DNA of 39,260 nucleotides from Ophiothrix spiculata. Its lineage: Eukaryota > Echinodermata > Ophiuroidea > Amphilepidida > Ophiotrichidae. The stretch lies in NCBI GenBank assembly GCA_000969725.1, contig JXSR01S027746.1; one strand, given 5' to 3'. Below are positions 1 to 11,900 of the stretch, piece after piece. Each line of letters starts with the position of its first letter. The first letter of the stretch is position 1. Made by a program: the position numbers and the translations under genes. The notes below the pieces were generated by a model that was not told the DNA's origin, did no database searches, and saw only the letters and a program-made list of their open reading frames with translations.

Positions 1-1222
1 AACATTTTTTTGATTTCTTACTATTTATGAAAAAAATCGTTATCCCGCAGTCGTAAGCAACTGCATCTCAGAGAAAACCCCTTAAGTATCATCACAAAGT
101 TTCCACTTTTTCCAAGACTAAATAAAATCCCCTACAATTTAAATTATAAGATAAATATTTCATATGAAGATGACAGCTAGTACATGTTTTCGGAAGTAAT
201 ACAGATATCTCATAATTGAGATTAAGGTCAAGTCTTCTTTTCAATAACAATAACATGATAAATCTTCTGTTTTTGATCAACTCTCTTAATTAGACTTCTG
301 CCGTCCAATCCATTTTCTTTCAGTACTAATTAGCCCATGGAAGTAGCCATTTCCATGATTTAGCCAAAGATTGCAGAAAGAGATCGGAGGAAGTTTTTGA
401 GGTTCATTTCACACTTTAGTAATTAAGACATTTATCAATTTTTTTGTAAATTTTTGAGCATATGATTTTACTCATGATTATATATCAAGGATAGATTGAA
501 GCTGATTTATCAGCAAATAGACATGTTTCTTTAACTAGGTTTGATGGTTCCTGATCTTGATGTTGTTCTGTGAGATTGTAGGTCAAGTGACCTTTATATC
601 ATCCTATGCCCATTGGTGGGTTGGGGGTGGGGGAGATCCCCAAATCTGGCAATGTACAAAAAGGTCACCACCAGGAAGGTCCAGAAAGTACAAGAAGATC
701 CACCAAAAAAGCCCCCAAACCAGAAACCCTCAATATTATTCATTTTTTGGTTAAATACTGCCCAAAAGTATGTTAAAACTACTGACAACCTTTAACATTT
801 TGTTATGCTTGTCACTTTCTCTGAGCCACTGAAATTTGTTAAGGATCAACTAAAAAGAAAATATCATGTTAAAAAGGTCCACCAAAACATAAAAGAAGAT
901 CCACCAAAAGCCCCCAAACCAGAAGAACTTTTTGCACTTTTGTCCACGTTTTGAAAATCTTGCAAGTCCGTGGCATAACCAATGAGGTGACAGCTCTTAT
1001 TGTGGCACACCCTCTCGGGTACACCATCCCTTGATTTTTGCCCGGGATTTTTGTAAAACAAACAATATATAGAATTAAGCAAAGCTGGACAAAAATCAAG
1101 TAAATTGGGAAAGAAAAAGAGATAAATTTTGATTTTTGACCTCCCGTACATTGTTGGTAAGGCTATAAAAAATGAAAGAAGAAAGTGTGGCATAATTATA
1201 TCATATATCATTGAACGATTGC
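1..1222. other. AT-rich non-coding stretch
   Basis: Apart from the pair of short repeats at 676-931, I see no exon, RNA gene or complete element here. The missing upstream C3-like exons are not recognisable in it; short open frames have no family features. Confidence 0.6.
676..931 (+). repeat. Two diverged copies of a short repeat
   Basis: aagaagatccaccaaaaaag followed by cccccaaaccagaa occurs at about 692-725 and again (agaagatccaccaaaagccc) at about 893-925, with aaggtcca upstream in both. Family unknown. Confidence 0.7.
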
Positions 1223-1567
1223 TTAAAGCAATACTATAAGATTTTGATCAAAAATGGTTTATAATAAAAACACCATAAAATGGAGGAATGAGACTATCTA
1301 AAAGCATTTTTCAGTGCATGGAAAAAAATGTTTTGCCACCAAAAAATGGATAAAAGCACATGCATGCTTTCCTATACTTATACATGTGGAATTAAATTCG
1401 GGAATTTAATTCAACAAATGGCCATAACAGAAAAGGTAAGCATCTATGGGCAAAATGGTTTTGAGGGTATTCATATCAACCAAAAACAAAACCAATATGC
1501 CCGAAAAATCAAAATTCATGGATGACAGAGGGGGCTTCATTTTTAACACTTTATAGTATTGCTTTAA
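1223..1567. mobile_element. TTAA-flanked MITE, TIR AGCAATACTATAA
   Basis: TTAA at 1223-1226 and 1564-1567 frame an element whose ends read agcaatactataa on the left and, inverted, agcaatactataaagtgtt on the right. TTAA targets are used by piggyBac and Kolobok transposons. No coding content. A single arm of the same family sits at 10254-10290. Confidence 0.82.
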
Positions 1568-2071
1568 ACGAGTAATGGACTTAATAGAACTCCCATTTTG
1601 CACTCATTTTGAGGAATAAGGTCTGGCTTTACTTTGTATACATCACATACCAACACATTGCCTTCTCACCAAGTCAAATAGGTGGGTGGTAGACATAACA
1701 TTGTTCTTCATCAACTATTTTTATTGCTTCTAGAAAGTATTGCAGTCAATATAAACTTGAGGGTAGTAAATTAGGTCACAGCAGTATGGGCTAGGCTAAA
1801 GGCTCTGTCACACATCACCGTATAGAGCAAAATGTACGCCTAACATACTTTATCCCACTATTGTTCTGTTTTATGCATTGTTGTTCGTCATGTGTTTGTT
1901 ACTAGTACGTTCAATATGTCATCCATACGGTCTGTCTGTTATGTATACCTTTAATTCGTTATTCATACGGTGGGGGTCCGTTTAGCACACATTCAATATG
2001 TGAAACTATTGTGCATTTTTCGTACTTGGTTGCTATGAGGATCAAGTTTTTTATTCCACACACATCATTCT
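1568..2071. other. Intron or upstream stretch without recognised features
   Basis: Unique-looking AT-rich sequence with loosely repeated phrases (catacggt, gttatgtata, tgttcgtcatg). No coding signal. Confidence 0.5.
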
Positions 2072-2365
2072 CTTTCAGTCATTGGCGGCACCAAGGGGGG
2101 GGGGGGCAAAAAAATCAGAAGCTTTTAGGCAAACATTTCTCTCAATTACCCCTTTTTATTGATCATTTTGACATAAAACGTACAAATTCACTCTTTAAAT
2201 ATCATTATTTTAGTCAAAAATATGTTTTTTTTAGCTAAAATAAACAAATTTGTGCGCTAAACGCACATTATTTTTTTCCCAAATTTTTTGCCCTCCAGAA
2301 ATTTGTCTTGACCCCGTTTCCCCCCGCCCCATAAATGAGATGCTGGCGCCGCCACTGCTTTCAGT
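2072..2365. mobile_element. hAT-type MITE with 8-bp TSD CTTTCAGT
   Basis: Element 2080-2357 (278 bp). Ends are cattggcggcacca and, inverted, cagtggcggcgcca. Perfect CTTTCAGT copies at 2072-2079 and 2358-2365 give the 8-bp duplication expected of hAT transposition. Internal sequence is G-run/C-run rich at the ends and has no transposase. Confidence 0.9.
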
Positions 2366-2720
2366 TCTTGTTAGCCTTGTAGGAAAAATAAGCCTGTATA
2401 CTGACCAAAATTCTTTCTTTTTCATTTTCAAATCTATTACACTTTCCTGGTAGAAGGGACCCTGATATCATAAATATCATAAATCTATCAGTGCAATTGG
2501 TTTTTGTCAAAAACAAAACATCTGAAAAGTATCCAAAGTTACCCCTGTTAATGGTATTAAATAGTACATTGCAGTGTACAGAGCTGGTCACACTAGAGCA
2601 ATACCAATACAGATGGGAAAAATGTTTTGGTGGTAGTAGTCAACATATTTTTTTCTTCAAATTTATTGTTTTTGTTCAATTTATCATCTCATGATATCAT
2701 CATCCTATTTTCTGCTACAG

Positions 2721-2927
2721 ATCAGCCACAGATAGTGACGCTACGCATCGATCCTAACGATGTCGAAACGACAACCAAACACGTCAGGCAGTACACGTCC
2801 CTGGTAGTCAAATCCGAGGCCAGTGTGGATCATGTACATGAGATCAGGAAAGAGATTCTACTGAGCTATAGATCTGGCTATGTATTCATACAGACGGATA
2901 AACCGGTCTATACCCCGGATCATGACG
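2721..2927 (+). CDS. C3-like exon 1 (of those visible): end of MG1
   Basis: Acceptor tctgctacag ends at 2720; donor g|gtaagct follows 2927. It enters and leaves in phase 1. It encodes QPQIVTLRIDPNDVE at the start and SGYVFIQTDKPVYTPDHDG at the end, the strongly conserved junction where MG1 passes into MG2 in C3/C4/C5 and A2M. The earlier MG1 exon and signal peptide are not seen upstream and probably precede the window. The last 67 bases plus donor seed a minisatellite in the next intron. Confidence 0.92.
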
Positions 2928-5900
2928 GTAAGCTGTAGATCAGGCTATGTATTCATACAGACGGATAAACCGGTCTATACCTAGGACCATGATGGTAATT
3001 TAAGATCCGGCTATGTATTTATACAGATGGTAGTCTATTACCCCGGACCATGACGGTAAGCTATAAATCCGGCTATGCATTCATACAGACGGATAAACCG
3101 GTCTATACCCCGGACCATGACGGTAAGCTATAGATCTGGCTATTTATTTATACAGACGTATAAACTGGTCTATACCCCGGACCATGACGGTAAGCTGTAG
3201 AACTGGCCCCAGGGATCTGGCTATGTATTCATACAGACTGATAAACCGGTCTATACACCGGACCATGACGGTAAGCTATAGATCCAGCTATGAATTTATA
3301 CAGATGGTAGTCTATACCCCGGCCCATGATGGTAAGCTAAAGATCCGGCTATGTATTCATACATACGGATAAACCGGTCTTATACAGGCGGATAAACCAG
3401 TCTATACCCCGGACCATGATGGTAAGCTATAATAGGTCTGACTATGTATTCATACAGATGGATAAACTGGTCTATACCCTTGACCGTGATGGTAAGCTAT
3501 AGATCCTGCTATTTATATTCATACAGATGGTAGTCTATACCCTGGACCATGATGGTAAGCTATAATAGGTCTGACTATGTATTCATACAGATGGATAAAC
3601 TGGTCTATACCCTTGACCGTGATGGTAAGCTATAGATCCGGCTATATATTCATACAGATGGATAAAGCTCTCATTGATATAGTTGTCCCCTGTACACTGG
3701 CGGTCAAGCTTGTTTGCGGACAAAAGCTTTAACCAGCCATATCTCAGATCTAAAGAACTCAACCAGAATTGCATATTCACCATATTTGAAAATATGGCAT
3801 GCTAAACATATTGCATACTTTCTTCCGCACATTAAAAAACGGGAGGTTACATATAACTGCACATTTTTTGCAAAACTTGAAAATGTTCTTTACGGTTACA
3901 CGGTGATAACAAGCATTGAATAATAAACTACATAGGAACGTATCGAAAAGTGTGTGTAGTGTACTTTATATGGCCCATTTTTATGGTTATGAAAGATCGA
4001 ATATCGGAGGAAACCTAAATTATGTATATTTGGTACATATGACAAAAAATTAAATGTTTTTTAAGAGTCTTGGTCGTTTGATTTAATAATTAAATTTTTT
4101 GCCCGTGTATATAAGCATATGCAAGTCTTTAACAGTTTCTTAAATAATTCAACAGTTTTTGCATCCTTAATGTAGTCAGGAAGAGGATTCCATTTCTTTG
4201 GTCCATAACATGAGATTGAGCGATCTGCAAATGTGACGGCTTGAGTTCTTGGCACAGTGTATTTAGGTGAAGATGTAGAAGACCTCAGTTGTCTGCGCGG
4301 CACTTGAAGCTGAAATAAGTCCGAGATATAAGATGGCGACTGTTTATGGTGAGATTTGTACATAAGTGTCAGAACTTTAAAGACGATGCGTTGTTCAATT
4401 GGGAGCCAATGAAGAGCAATGAGTTCTGGAGTGATGGAATCATATTTCCTGCGCTGAACAATGACACGAGCACATGTGCGTTGAACATTCTGTAGTCTGG
4501 TGATGAGAGTTTTACTTATTCCTGCAAGGAGACTGTTGCAATAGTCTAGTCTGGAGGTAACCAGTGTGTGTACCGCAAGCTTTGTTGCCTCTGTGGTAAG
4601 CATTTTGCGTGCGCGACTAATGTTAACAAGGTGAAAATTTGCAGATCTAACAACATTTGCAACTTGTGCACTCATGGTCATGCCAGAGTCAAACATAACT
4701 CCGAGATTTCTGATAGGATTTGTTTGCACTGGGACATTATTACCAGAAACAGACACAGAAGACAAGTTAAACTTCGCTAACTGAGCTCTGAAACCAATTA
4801 TCATAACTTCTGTCTTGTCGGCATTTAGTTTCAGAAAATTAGTAGACATCCAAGCTTGTACTTTAGAAACGCAATCTTCAAGTTTAGAAGCAGCAAGCTT
4901 CACGCCAATGTCAGATGTGGGACAAACAGAAACGTAGATTTGGGTGTCATCTGCATAGATGTGTAGACTCAAACCGTATTCACGAATAATGTCACCGAGA
5001 GGCAATATATAAACAGCAAACAAAATTGGACCTAACACGGATCCTTGCGGCACACCATACACTAAGCTCTGAATAGATGAATATTCGCCATTTATAAGGA
5101 CACGCTGAGATCGATTTGATAAGTATGACGTAAACCATGCAAGCGGAGTTCCCCGTACACCAAGCATATTTTCCAAGCGATGAAGAAGAACTTTGTGGTC
5201 TATAGTGTCGAAAGCACTACTTAAGTCTAGCAGGACAATGATAGTTACTCCCTGTCTTTCCATTGTCCACAGAATGTCATTGTGAACCTTAACTAAGGCA
5301 GTTTTGGTGGAATGAAATGCCTTAAAAGCAGATTGGAGAGGCTCATGTAGTCTATTTTCAGTCATGTAAATGGTTAACTGCTTTGCGACAACACGTTCAA
5401 GCACTTTCGACAAGAAAGGAAGGTTGCTGACAGGTCTGTAATTCTTCAGCGTGTTGTGGTCTAAACTGGCCTTTTTCAGTAGCGGGGAGATCACAGCCTC
5501 CTTGAAAGTACTAGGAACAGTGCCCGATTGGAGTGAAGTGTTTACAATGGTAGTTATTGATGATAGGAGAGTGTCCAACAATGATTTAACCGTTGGTGAA
5601 GGAAGTGGGTCAAGAACACACGATGCACTAGGTGCTTTGACAATAATCTCACGAAGATCGTCCTCACTAACGAAATTAAAAGCATCCCACGTATTAGCAG
5701 GAGGGGGTGGAATAGAAAAGTCAGGGACCTCACAGTTGAGATTTTCACGGATGGTTTGAATCTTAGTAGAGAAATATGTAGCAAATTTATCAGCTAAGTC
5801 CTTGGAAGAAACATGGTCAGGCAGCTTTGTTGGTTTCTTCTTCTGAAGAATGTCATTGATGGTACGAAACATTGACTTGAAGTCATTATTGCAATCGATG

Positions 5901-8900
5901 ATCTTGCTGTTCAGGAAAGCACATTTAGATGCATATAGTTTTATGTTGTAATTGTTTCTGGCTTTCTTAAACTCCTAAAATGGCAATTTGTCAATCAAAT
6001 AAGACCAAATGGATTAAATTTAAGGGACCTGTTAAGGCTTATATTTTGACTTTCTTTTTGGCTTATAAGTCTAAAAATATTAAGTTACAGCAAAGAAAAG
6101 TATACATTTCTAGAAAGGAAATTTGACAAGGAATCTGCTTATGTTATTGGTTTGGTTCAAAAATGACCATATTTGGAAAAAAAAGCACAAAACAGTGATT
6201 TTTGCCTAAACATGAAACGGGAAAAGTAACTAAAAAAATTACTGTTGTCATTTTATCACAAATTGTTTTTTGGAAACTGCACAAAATTATCTAGGATCTC
6301 ATTTTTTATTTTTTCAAATAAAGCCGAATTTTTCGAAATATAATGAAAACCATGTTGAATGTGCCGTTTCCGACATTTATCATGCATCAATTTTGATAGA
6401 AATTAATGAATATCTTTGATTTTAGGACCTTAAATTGAAAAATGATTTTGATATACTGAACATAATGGTTGAAAAAGCGTTCTTTGTACTTTTTAGTTTT
6501 TTTAGTTACGTTTCCCGTAAAAATGATGTTTTTTCATCTGTTTTTTCATCAAAACTGTAATGGAGAAATTCCATGTTTAACGAAGAAATCGCACATTTTG
6601 ACCTAAAATCCATGAATTTTGGGGTCTAAACCTTGGGCATCGGACAATAAAACTTATTATGTAATTGATATTATTGGTAATTATTGTGCTCAACTTTCAG
6701 ATCCAATTTTAAGCCCCTTATTTTGTAAATATTGAAAGAAATCTAAAATACTGATGTTCAATTTTTTGGTCTTTGTTTACAACATTGACAAGTTTATTGC
6801 GGGATTTTAACAAATGTGCTCATGCAAGAACATAACGCAACGCGTTCACCCGCGTACGCAGTACTTGTTTTCGCACATACAGGCACGCACATCAAAACAC
6901 GCAGCCTAAACGCAAAACATAGGACGCGTATCTATGCCCATATTTTCCCGCCAACAGCCACATGGTTTTTTTTACTGTAAAATGTCAAAATAATCTTTTA
7001 ATTTTGCCTATAAATAAGTTTAAAAGTTTTGTTTTGTAGTATTTTTTTGTTTGTAATAAAAGATAACAAGCTGAAGTTTCAGAAAATGCAGAAAAATAAA
7101 TTCTGCTTTAGAACAAGCTGTCGGGATTAACAGGCTCCTTAAGATGAAGCAGGTAAGGTTGATAACCGAATTATAATGTGTTTGAAGCGAAACATGTGAT
7201 TGAAACTTCTGTTAACGTACACCTCAAAGACAGGCAGTCTTCGATACATGTTATCGCTTCGCTTTTAACACATACTTTGTGTTTTAAAGAATTCCAAGTA
7301 AAACAGGTATACTACTTGGCTATCAACCAACAGAATTAAAGAAATCATACCAACCAGATTATAGTGACTCCAATTTTATTTGTAACATTTTTGGCTCCAA
7401 GCCTGATGTAAAATTGAAAGGAAAAATGTGAGAAAGAAACAAGTTTTGGATTTTAATTGTTGGAAGAAAATATGTTGATACACTAAAGAAAACGCTATGA
7501 GTTTGGACCTAACTTTGTTTGGATAATGCAAATTTGATATCTAAGGTTCTAAGAAATTGGAGTAAAATTAGCTAATCCCGGTAGCTAATAACTGTCAAAA
7601 AATAAATCATTTAAGTTCACATCTTATAAACTTAATGCACTGCTACTAGCGTACATAAGCATTAAGAGTCCCTCAAGCTTAGCCAATAGTTTTTTGCAAA
7701 AAGTGAAAGAGTGTTTTGAACTTCTAATTCAAATGGCATCAAATATTCAATTACGGCATCATAACTTGGATGTTCATAACTTGGATGGGAAGTTGATGTT
7801 GAACATCCAAGTATATACCGTATTTCTCTGATGTATTTTTAGGGGATAATCCAATAAGTTTGTCAACTGTTGTTTTACTCAAACTGTAAGGTCCATATGC
7901 ACAAAACAGGACTAAAATTAGTCCAGGACTATACTTTGATCAACACTAAATAGGCGGGCCTCTTCACAACGTGAATTGATACTGATACGCGCGTGCGTAG
8001 TTGAACATAGCAAAGCTGCAGGAGACGCAGCGTGTGTTGCATCTGTGACTCTTGCATCAGTATCTACGGCGCGCATGTAAGTGGTATTGGCCCGTATTCA
8101 CAAAAGGGGAATAGCTTTAATCCAGGAATAACTTTATTTTCGTTTCATTGATGTCACCATATGGTATTCGCAAACGAAGAATAAAGTTATTCCATGAATT
8201 GGTTATTCCAGGCTTTGTAAAATTCAACTTAGTTCAGGACATTGGGCTATCTCTCATCAAAGAATGAGAAATCCAGGAATAAAGTTATTCCTGGAATAAC
8301 TTTTGTGAATACGGGCCATTATGTTTACTTGCAGATGATGACAAGGCTCATAATTCCCACCTATTTAGTGTTGATCAAAGTATAAGTGATTTTCTCCCTT
8401 GAAAAATAAACCATTTTTGGAATCTGTGATAATTCATGTCCTTGCTTAAAGGTCTATGCTGAATTTTCTATAATTTGACTATTTGTTTGTTTTGGAACAT
8501 TTACATTTTTTTTCAAAAAGGAACAAAAATTGGTTAAGTCTGGGACAAAATAAGTTAGTCCGGACTAAACCATTTTTTGTTCTAAAAATGATAATAATGT
8601 TCTAAAACAGACATATAAATCAATTAATAAAAGTTACAGTAGTAATCTTTAAACAAGAACATAAATTTTCGCTAGATTTCTCTCAAAATAGTTATTTTTC
8701 AAAATTTTTGATTTCCCTTAGTCCATGGCTAGCTTTTTTCCTGTACTGTGCATGTGGGCCTAAATGTCCAGGCAAATTTTAAGTAAAGTAATCATTTCTA
8801 AAAGAAAATTAACATGCTGAACATGATGGTTATGTCAGTTTTTAACCAAAATGTGTGATTTAAACATAAAAAAGAGAGAAAAAACCTTCCTGCCCAAAAA

Positions 8901-11900
8901 GGCCTTTAAAAAGCATTTATAATTTTTTACTTTCTCTTTGGGAATTACAAATTTGTGGAACTTACAGACAGATGTCTAGATGAAATGTTTTCATTCTTTG
9001 ATGCTTTTTCTGACTTAAAATTATTGCCAAATAATATAGTTCAAAAACTTCCCAAAATTCAAAAATGAATAATTTTTTTGGCCAAAATTGCACATTTTTT
9101 TGTCAAAAACTGACATCATCAAAAGTAAATTGTAAAACCACCTCTAGAAATGTTGATTTTACTATAATTTATACAGAAAGTTGCATGTTGAGTGTAAATG
9201 GTTTAAAAAAGCAATGAAACAGGTTGATGAAAGTAGTAGGTGTTTACCCCAGCCTGAGGTGTATTTTCATGACTTTCACAAGTGAGATTTAGGTTTGTCA
9301 ATGAAACTCCCATCAAGCCATTTTACAAATAAACCCTTTGAACTTCATGCTGTGCTGAATGTAACAGCTATTTGTATTCAAAAGTTCACTGAAAATACTA
9401 GCATTTCCAAACATGAATGGTTAGAACTTCAAATGTTTAAAATGTTTTGACAATTTTTCAACTTTCACCAAGTCAGACCGGGTGTAAGTCAAAATTACTA
9501 CTGCCATAACAAAAAAACATTTTCTAGCATTTTTGAACTGCAATCGTTTTCAATATTATGTGGATTCAATTATAAAACCTAAAAAACACAAAATTTGACC
9601 ATTTTGGTTCAGGAAAATATAAGCCGTGATGCAGAATTCTATTTAAACCAGTGGTCGATTTCACTAACATTTACGATGCATCATAACTACAAAGGGTTTA
9701 CCTCGTAACTACAACTAGATATCACAAAGACATGACCTCTCATTTTTTGACAAAGGTATATGAATTATGCATTAGGAAAATCGAAACCTTTGTTAACATT
9801 GCGTGGGGTCAAGAGGCGGTTGTTCGTTTACGATGGGTTTTGGTCTTACGATGGGTTAACGATGCATTTTAACGTTAGTGTAATCGACCCCAGGTCTTAC
9901 TTTAAACCTGGTCTAAATCTGAAACCTCCTTTGTGCATATGGACCCAAGTATTTTATTATTTTGATTTTGTATGGCCTTTAATCAAATTGTTGCCGAAAG
10001 TGCTACCTGACAGCAATAAAATCACTTCCTGGCATTGCTTGGCTTTGGTTGAAGCCAATTGTCTCCTTTGTATTTTAACGGTGTAATACTTTTTGTATTT
10101 GTCCTATAGACATTGAAAACTTCCTCTATTGATGGGAAATATGCACAATTACTTCAAAGTCATTGTCAGATCTAGGCCAATTTATAGCAAATATCATGCT
10201 TATTTGTTAAACATTGTCAACTTAGATGCTGGTATATGGATCAGAAATTGTCCTTAAAGCAATACTGTAAAGTGTTAAAAATGAATGCATCTTCTTTATT
10301 ATCTTTACAGTTAAAATTCGGGTGATATCATTGGACCAGGACATGAAGCCGTCCACTGTACCCATCAAGTTTGAGATCAGAAACCCGCAAGATATCATCG
10401 TCGAACTCTTCGAACATGCCAAGTCTGATACTGGGTTCATCACGGAAACGTTTCACTTCCCTCCACATCCGCTGTTTGGAAATTGGTCTATAGTGGCTTA
10501 CTATGGACATAAAGTAAATATCCATTTATATTCTAGAAAGTCTGATGCAGTGTTTATCTTGTGGATTTGTCACTTTTTTCCTTACAAGTTATTTTAGAAA
10601 TAGTCTCAATTAAGGTCAGCAACAGCAATTTTTTGTTAAAAGTGCTTAATTGTAAAATTTTGTGTTAAAAGTTGTTGTTTCCATAGAGTATTTTATGTTA
10701 CCATCAGTGGCGTTGCCAGACTTTTTGGTTGGGGGGGGGGCCACTTTGTCCCGATTTTTTCCTGATTTTCCTCCGTGTGTGCACATTTCTTTCCAATTTT
10801 TCCCGGCAAAAAATAAATTTTCGTACACTCAAAAAAGTTGATTTTAAAAACTGACAAGCAAAAAAAAAAAAAAAAAAAAATGATTTAAAGTGATTTTTGC
10901 ACATCTTTTGACATAATTTTCTGCTTTTACCCTTGTTTCCTGTCTAGCAGTCTTCAGTGCAGCTGCTCTCTCATTTTTCCTTCCCGATTTTCCCCGCTTG
11001 CTGTCCCGATTTCCCGCTCAATTTCCCCCCTTGCCCTATGCTGGCTACGCCACTGGTTACTCTTGCTGCTGACAACATTGGAAGTTTGATTTATCATAAG
11101 TATTTCCTTAATAAGTAATTGTGCTAGAATTTGGCAATCTGAACAAGATTGGATTGGATGTTCAGAAATGCATGGGAGATTACAAAAAAAAAAAGCGTCA
11201 AGTTTTTTGAAGAAAACGTGATGCCATTTGAAGTTGTTTATGTACAAAAATCAGAAGTCAAGGCTAATTTATAATTTAGACACTCTATCCTGTATGTTGG
11301 CCAAAAATTGTGATACTTTAGCATGTGTATTAAAGTATGCAAAGTCTTGTATTGAAAATGACATTCCAACATCTCTTTGTTGAAAAAGGACCGTAGCTTT
11401 AAAACTGCATTTTTAAGAAAATCACAGCAGAGTAAATAAGTATGAATTAAATCATGACAAACCAGAATTTTATACTCACTGCTGCAGAGAACCGACGTTG
11501 CGGGTAATACCATCACCCTTTAGCTAAGTTGTGATCTTCTGGACTTGGTGCTAGTTGTTGCAGCTGTATGACGTCACATATTGATGCGATGCATCATCAC
11601 AACCTATAGTCATTTGAAACAAACCTTTTAATTCTGGGCGGGACGAAATCGCACAGTGTGTGAACAACAAACCAATCAAATTGATCATCAAGTCACGCAG
11701 CAACAGAACTGTTAAATCACACGAGCTCACGAGTATCGCATGTGTTGCGTGTGAACTTTAACCTTGGCGCACAAGACGCGGAAAAGTGAAAAGGTTTTCT
11801 TCATGCGACTATGGTATCACCTGCAACATCACATTGGTTGTCTGCTCAGTGAGTATATTATTCTGGTTGTCATGATTTAATTTATACATTTGCTGATTTG

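Larger units (their letters stand above)
7890..9945. mobile_element. Possible 2-kb DNA element with GGTCCATATGCACAAA ends, hosting nested insertions
   Basis: ggtccatatgcacaaaacag starts at 7890 and the inverse complement of ggtccatatgcacaaagg ends at 9945; 16 terminal bases match exactly, and weaker similarity (agtccagg / agaccagg) continues inward. Flanks are TAA and CAA, so a 3-bp duplication is only suggested. At least three shorter inverted-repeat elements lie inside (7930-8384, 8089-8317, 9653-9888). No transposase ORF is seen; it may be two chance-related ends of separate copies. Confidence 0.5.

Noticed and set aside
864..1211. 115-codon minus-strand open frame with hydrophobic stretches
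   Set aside because: Composition follows the AT-rich repeat it overlaps; no motif or splice signals support coding.
2928..3668. Regular repeats as a CRISPR-like array
   Set aside because: Units are contiguous without unique spacers, derive from the adjacent exon and lie in an animal gene.
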